NCBI GenBank assembly: GCA_004356685.1
Contig: SMWS01000006.1
Location: forward strand, 1-14,362
Direction of reading: 5' to 3'
Length of the DNA stretch: 14,362 nt
Origin: Deltaproteobacteria bacterium
GTDB taxonomy: Bacteria > Desulfobacterota_D > UBA1144 > Nemesobacterales > N074bin48
The notes under the pieces are model-generated. The model ran no database searches, was not told the origin of the DNA, and saw only the letters and a program-made list of their open reading frames with translations. Shown here piece by piece: positions 13,303 through 14,362 of the stretch (its first letter is position 1; each line of letters starts with the position of its first letter). The translations under genes were made by a program, and so were the position numbers.

Positions 13303-13911
13303 ATGTCACACAGTTTACCACCACTACCATACGACTATAATGCATTAGAACCACATATTGATGCTAAAACAATGGAGATACACCACACTAAGCACCATCA
13401 GACATATATTAACAATCTAAACGCTGCTTTGGAAAATCACTCGGACCTGCAGGGAAAATCTCTGAATGATCTAATCAGAGGTCTCAGTGATGTGCCTGAA
13501 GATATAAGAACAGCTGTACGAAACAACGGAGGCGGACATTTAAACCACAGCATGTTTTGGACGGTTATGAGCCCCGGTGGCGGCGGAGAGCCATCCGGTG
13601 ATCTCGGATCAGCCATAGATTCTGCATTTGGAGGATTATCTGATTTTCAGGATGCATTTGCTAAGGCAGGTGCTACAAGGTTTGGCAGTGGATGGGCTTG
13701 GCTTTGTGTAGACAAGGGAAAACTTATTGTTACTTCAACACCAAACCAGGACAACCCGATTACTGATGGGCTGACACCAATTTTAGGTTTGGATGTTTGG
13801 GAGCATGCATATTATTTAAATTATCAAAACAAAAGACCAGACTACATTAAAGCCTGGTGGAATGTTGTAAACTGGGATCAGGTTTCTAAAAATTTTAGCG
13901 CTGCAAAATAA
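13303..13911 (+). CDS. sodA: Superoxide dismutase, manganese type (Fe/Mn family)
   Basis: 202 residues from ATG at 13303, with AGGAGG 11 bases upstream; in-frame upstream codons give no SOD sequence. Metal ligands: His27 (EIHHTKHH), His82 (HLNHSMFW), Asp164 and His168 (DVWEHAYY). Gly77-Gly78 before the second ligand and Gln149 in TPNQDNP are the pattern of Mn enzymes (Fe enzymes carry Gln in the first position and Ala in the second), so manganese or cambialistic use is likely. No signal peptide: cytoplasmic. It converts superoxide to peroxide and oxygen, implying exposure to oxygen. Stand-alone gene, with inverted repeats in its leader. Confidence 0.96.
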   Translation: MSHSLPPLPYDYNALEPHIDAKTMEIHHTKHHQTYINNLNAALENHSDLQGKSLNDLIRGLSDVPEDIRTAVRNNGGGHLNHSMFWTVMSPGGGGEPSGDLGSAIDSAFGGLSDFQDAFAKAGATRFGSGWAWLCVDKGKLIVTSTPNQDNPITDGLTPILGLDVWEHAYYLNYQNKRPDYIKAWWNVVNWDQVSKNFSAAK

Positions 13912-13947
13912 CTTAGCAATAATATTTAAAAGCACTAAAAAAAACTG

Positions 13948-13977
13948 AACAGCCAAATTGAACTGTCTGGTTGTTTT
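13948..13977 (+). terminator. Possible terminator after sodA
   Basis: AACAGCCA (13948-13955) can pair with TGGTTGTT (13968-13975; one G-U pair) around a 12-base loop, with only two further T. An outer repeat TTAGCAA (13913-13919) / TTGCTAA (13976-13982) could close a larger structure. Weak by the usual criteria. Confidence 0.4.
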
Positions 13978-14043
13978 GCTAAATCTCCAAATCAAGATCA
14001 GTTGATTTTGTTTTTATTATTTAGTAATCCCGAAAAATAACGT

Positions 14044-14067
14044 AACTCACACTAGTTGAGTTATAAT
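14044..14067 (+). promoter_or_regulatory. -10 box and palindrome before the sigma-factor-like gene
   Basis: AACTCA (14044-14049) and TGAGTT (14057-14062) form a perfect inverted repeat with 7 bases between arms. The right arm touches a consensus TATAAT (14062-14067) 28 bases before the ATG. No good -35 box is visible, so an activator or alternative factor may be needed. Confidence 0.4.
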
Positions 14068-14095
14068 TACATATATTATTAAATAGGAAGTAGCC

Positions 14096-14362
14096 ATGGA
14101 AATAAAATTTCAGGAATATGACGAACAACCCAAACAAGAACAAGTAGAAACTTATACTGAAAGCGACAAGGACAATTTAAAGCAGCTGGGAATAGCCGGG
14201 AGTGCTGTGGCTGAGGTAGAAGAGGATGATTTTGAGTTTGAACAACCCACCACAAAAGAGCTGCAGAAGATAGAAGAAGAGGAAGAAAAGCATAAATGGA
14301 CCCCGGATGAGCAGTTCAGGCTGCTGTATTCGTATTTTAAGGATATGTCGGTAGAGCCTCTG
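14096..14362 (+). CDS. Probable sigma-70 family RNA polymerase sigma factor, partial (N-terminus)
   Basis: 89 codons from ATG at 14096 to the window edge, with AGGAAG five bases upstream. The first 70 residues are acidic and low in complexity (runs such as EVEEDDFEFE and KIEEEEEKHK), as in the variable region 1 of many primary-type sigma factors. The last residues, LLYSYFKDMSVEPL, resemble sigma region 1.2 (pattern YLxxMxxxPLL), which precedes region 2. The call rests on this short match, so an rpoD- or rpoH-like sigma factor is probable but not proven. Confidence 0.55.
   Translation, partial: MEIKFQEYDEQPKQEQVETYTESDKDNLKQLGIAGSAVAEVEEDDFEFEQPTTKELQKIEEEEEKHKWTPDEQFRLLYSYFKDMSVEPL

Noticed and set aside
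1..14362. CRISPR arrays, tRNA, rRNA or insertion sequences
   Set aside because: No spaced repeats, cloverleaf, rRNA segments, transposase genes or terminal inverted repeats were seen on either strand.

Overview
The window is a stretch of AT-rich bacterial chromosome. It looks like a Gram-negative-type lineage in which the F1Fo ATP synthase genes are split: the F1 genes sit with two different b-type stalk genes (b' and b), while the a and c subunit genes are absent and presumably lie elsewhere. Many deltaproteobacterial-type and related phyla share this arrangement. I cannot name the genus or phylum from sequence alone.

Left part (1-2432, minus strand). A polyprenol-phosphate-sugar type membrane glycosyltransferase (GT-C fold) runs off the left edge at 1-736. 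Upstream of it is a tightly packed four-gene unit: a Phd/YefM antitoxin, a VapC-like PIN toxin, a YjbQ/UPF0047 protein and a macro-domain protein. Its genes abut or overlap by 4-8 bases. A good sigma70-type promoter with a palindrome and short repeats lies in front of it.

Middle part (2600-5020). This is a rearranged zone. A segment covering the 5' half of an M50-like membrane metalloprotease gene and the 3' half of atpC is present twice, at about 2991-3703 and 4534-5017. The left copy holds the intact protease gene and a broken atpC fragment. The right copy holds the intact atpC and a broken protease fragment. Between the copies sits a RelB/DinJ-YafQ toxin-antitoxin pair on the plus strand whose toxin gene has an in-frame stop next to its catalytic Asp-Trp. 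The end of a small signal-peptide ORF is fused onto the atpC fragment. Two 10-base G runs, very odd for this AT-rich DNA, occur in the window: one in this zone and one at 12226-12235.

Right-centre part (4814-12077, minus strand). A monovalent cation/proton antiporter of the CPA2 type is followed after only 23 bases by atpF', atpF, atpH, atpA, atpG, atpD and atpC. A near-consensus promoter (TTGACA, 17 bases, TGT-TAGAAA) precedes the antiporter, so the antiporter and the F1/stalk genes are probably one operon. It would link ion exchange across the membrane with ATP synthesis.

Right end (12275-14362). A zinc-ribbon/RDD membrane protein (minus) and a manganese-type superoxide dismutase (plus) are divergent. 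The superoxide dismutase leader holds overlapping, mutually exclusive inverted repeats. The window closes with the 5' end of a probable sigma-70 family factor gene (plus), preceded by its own TATAAT box and palindrome.
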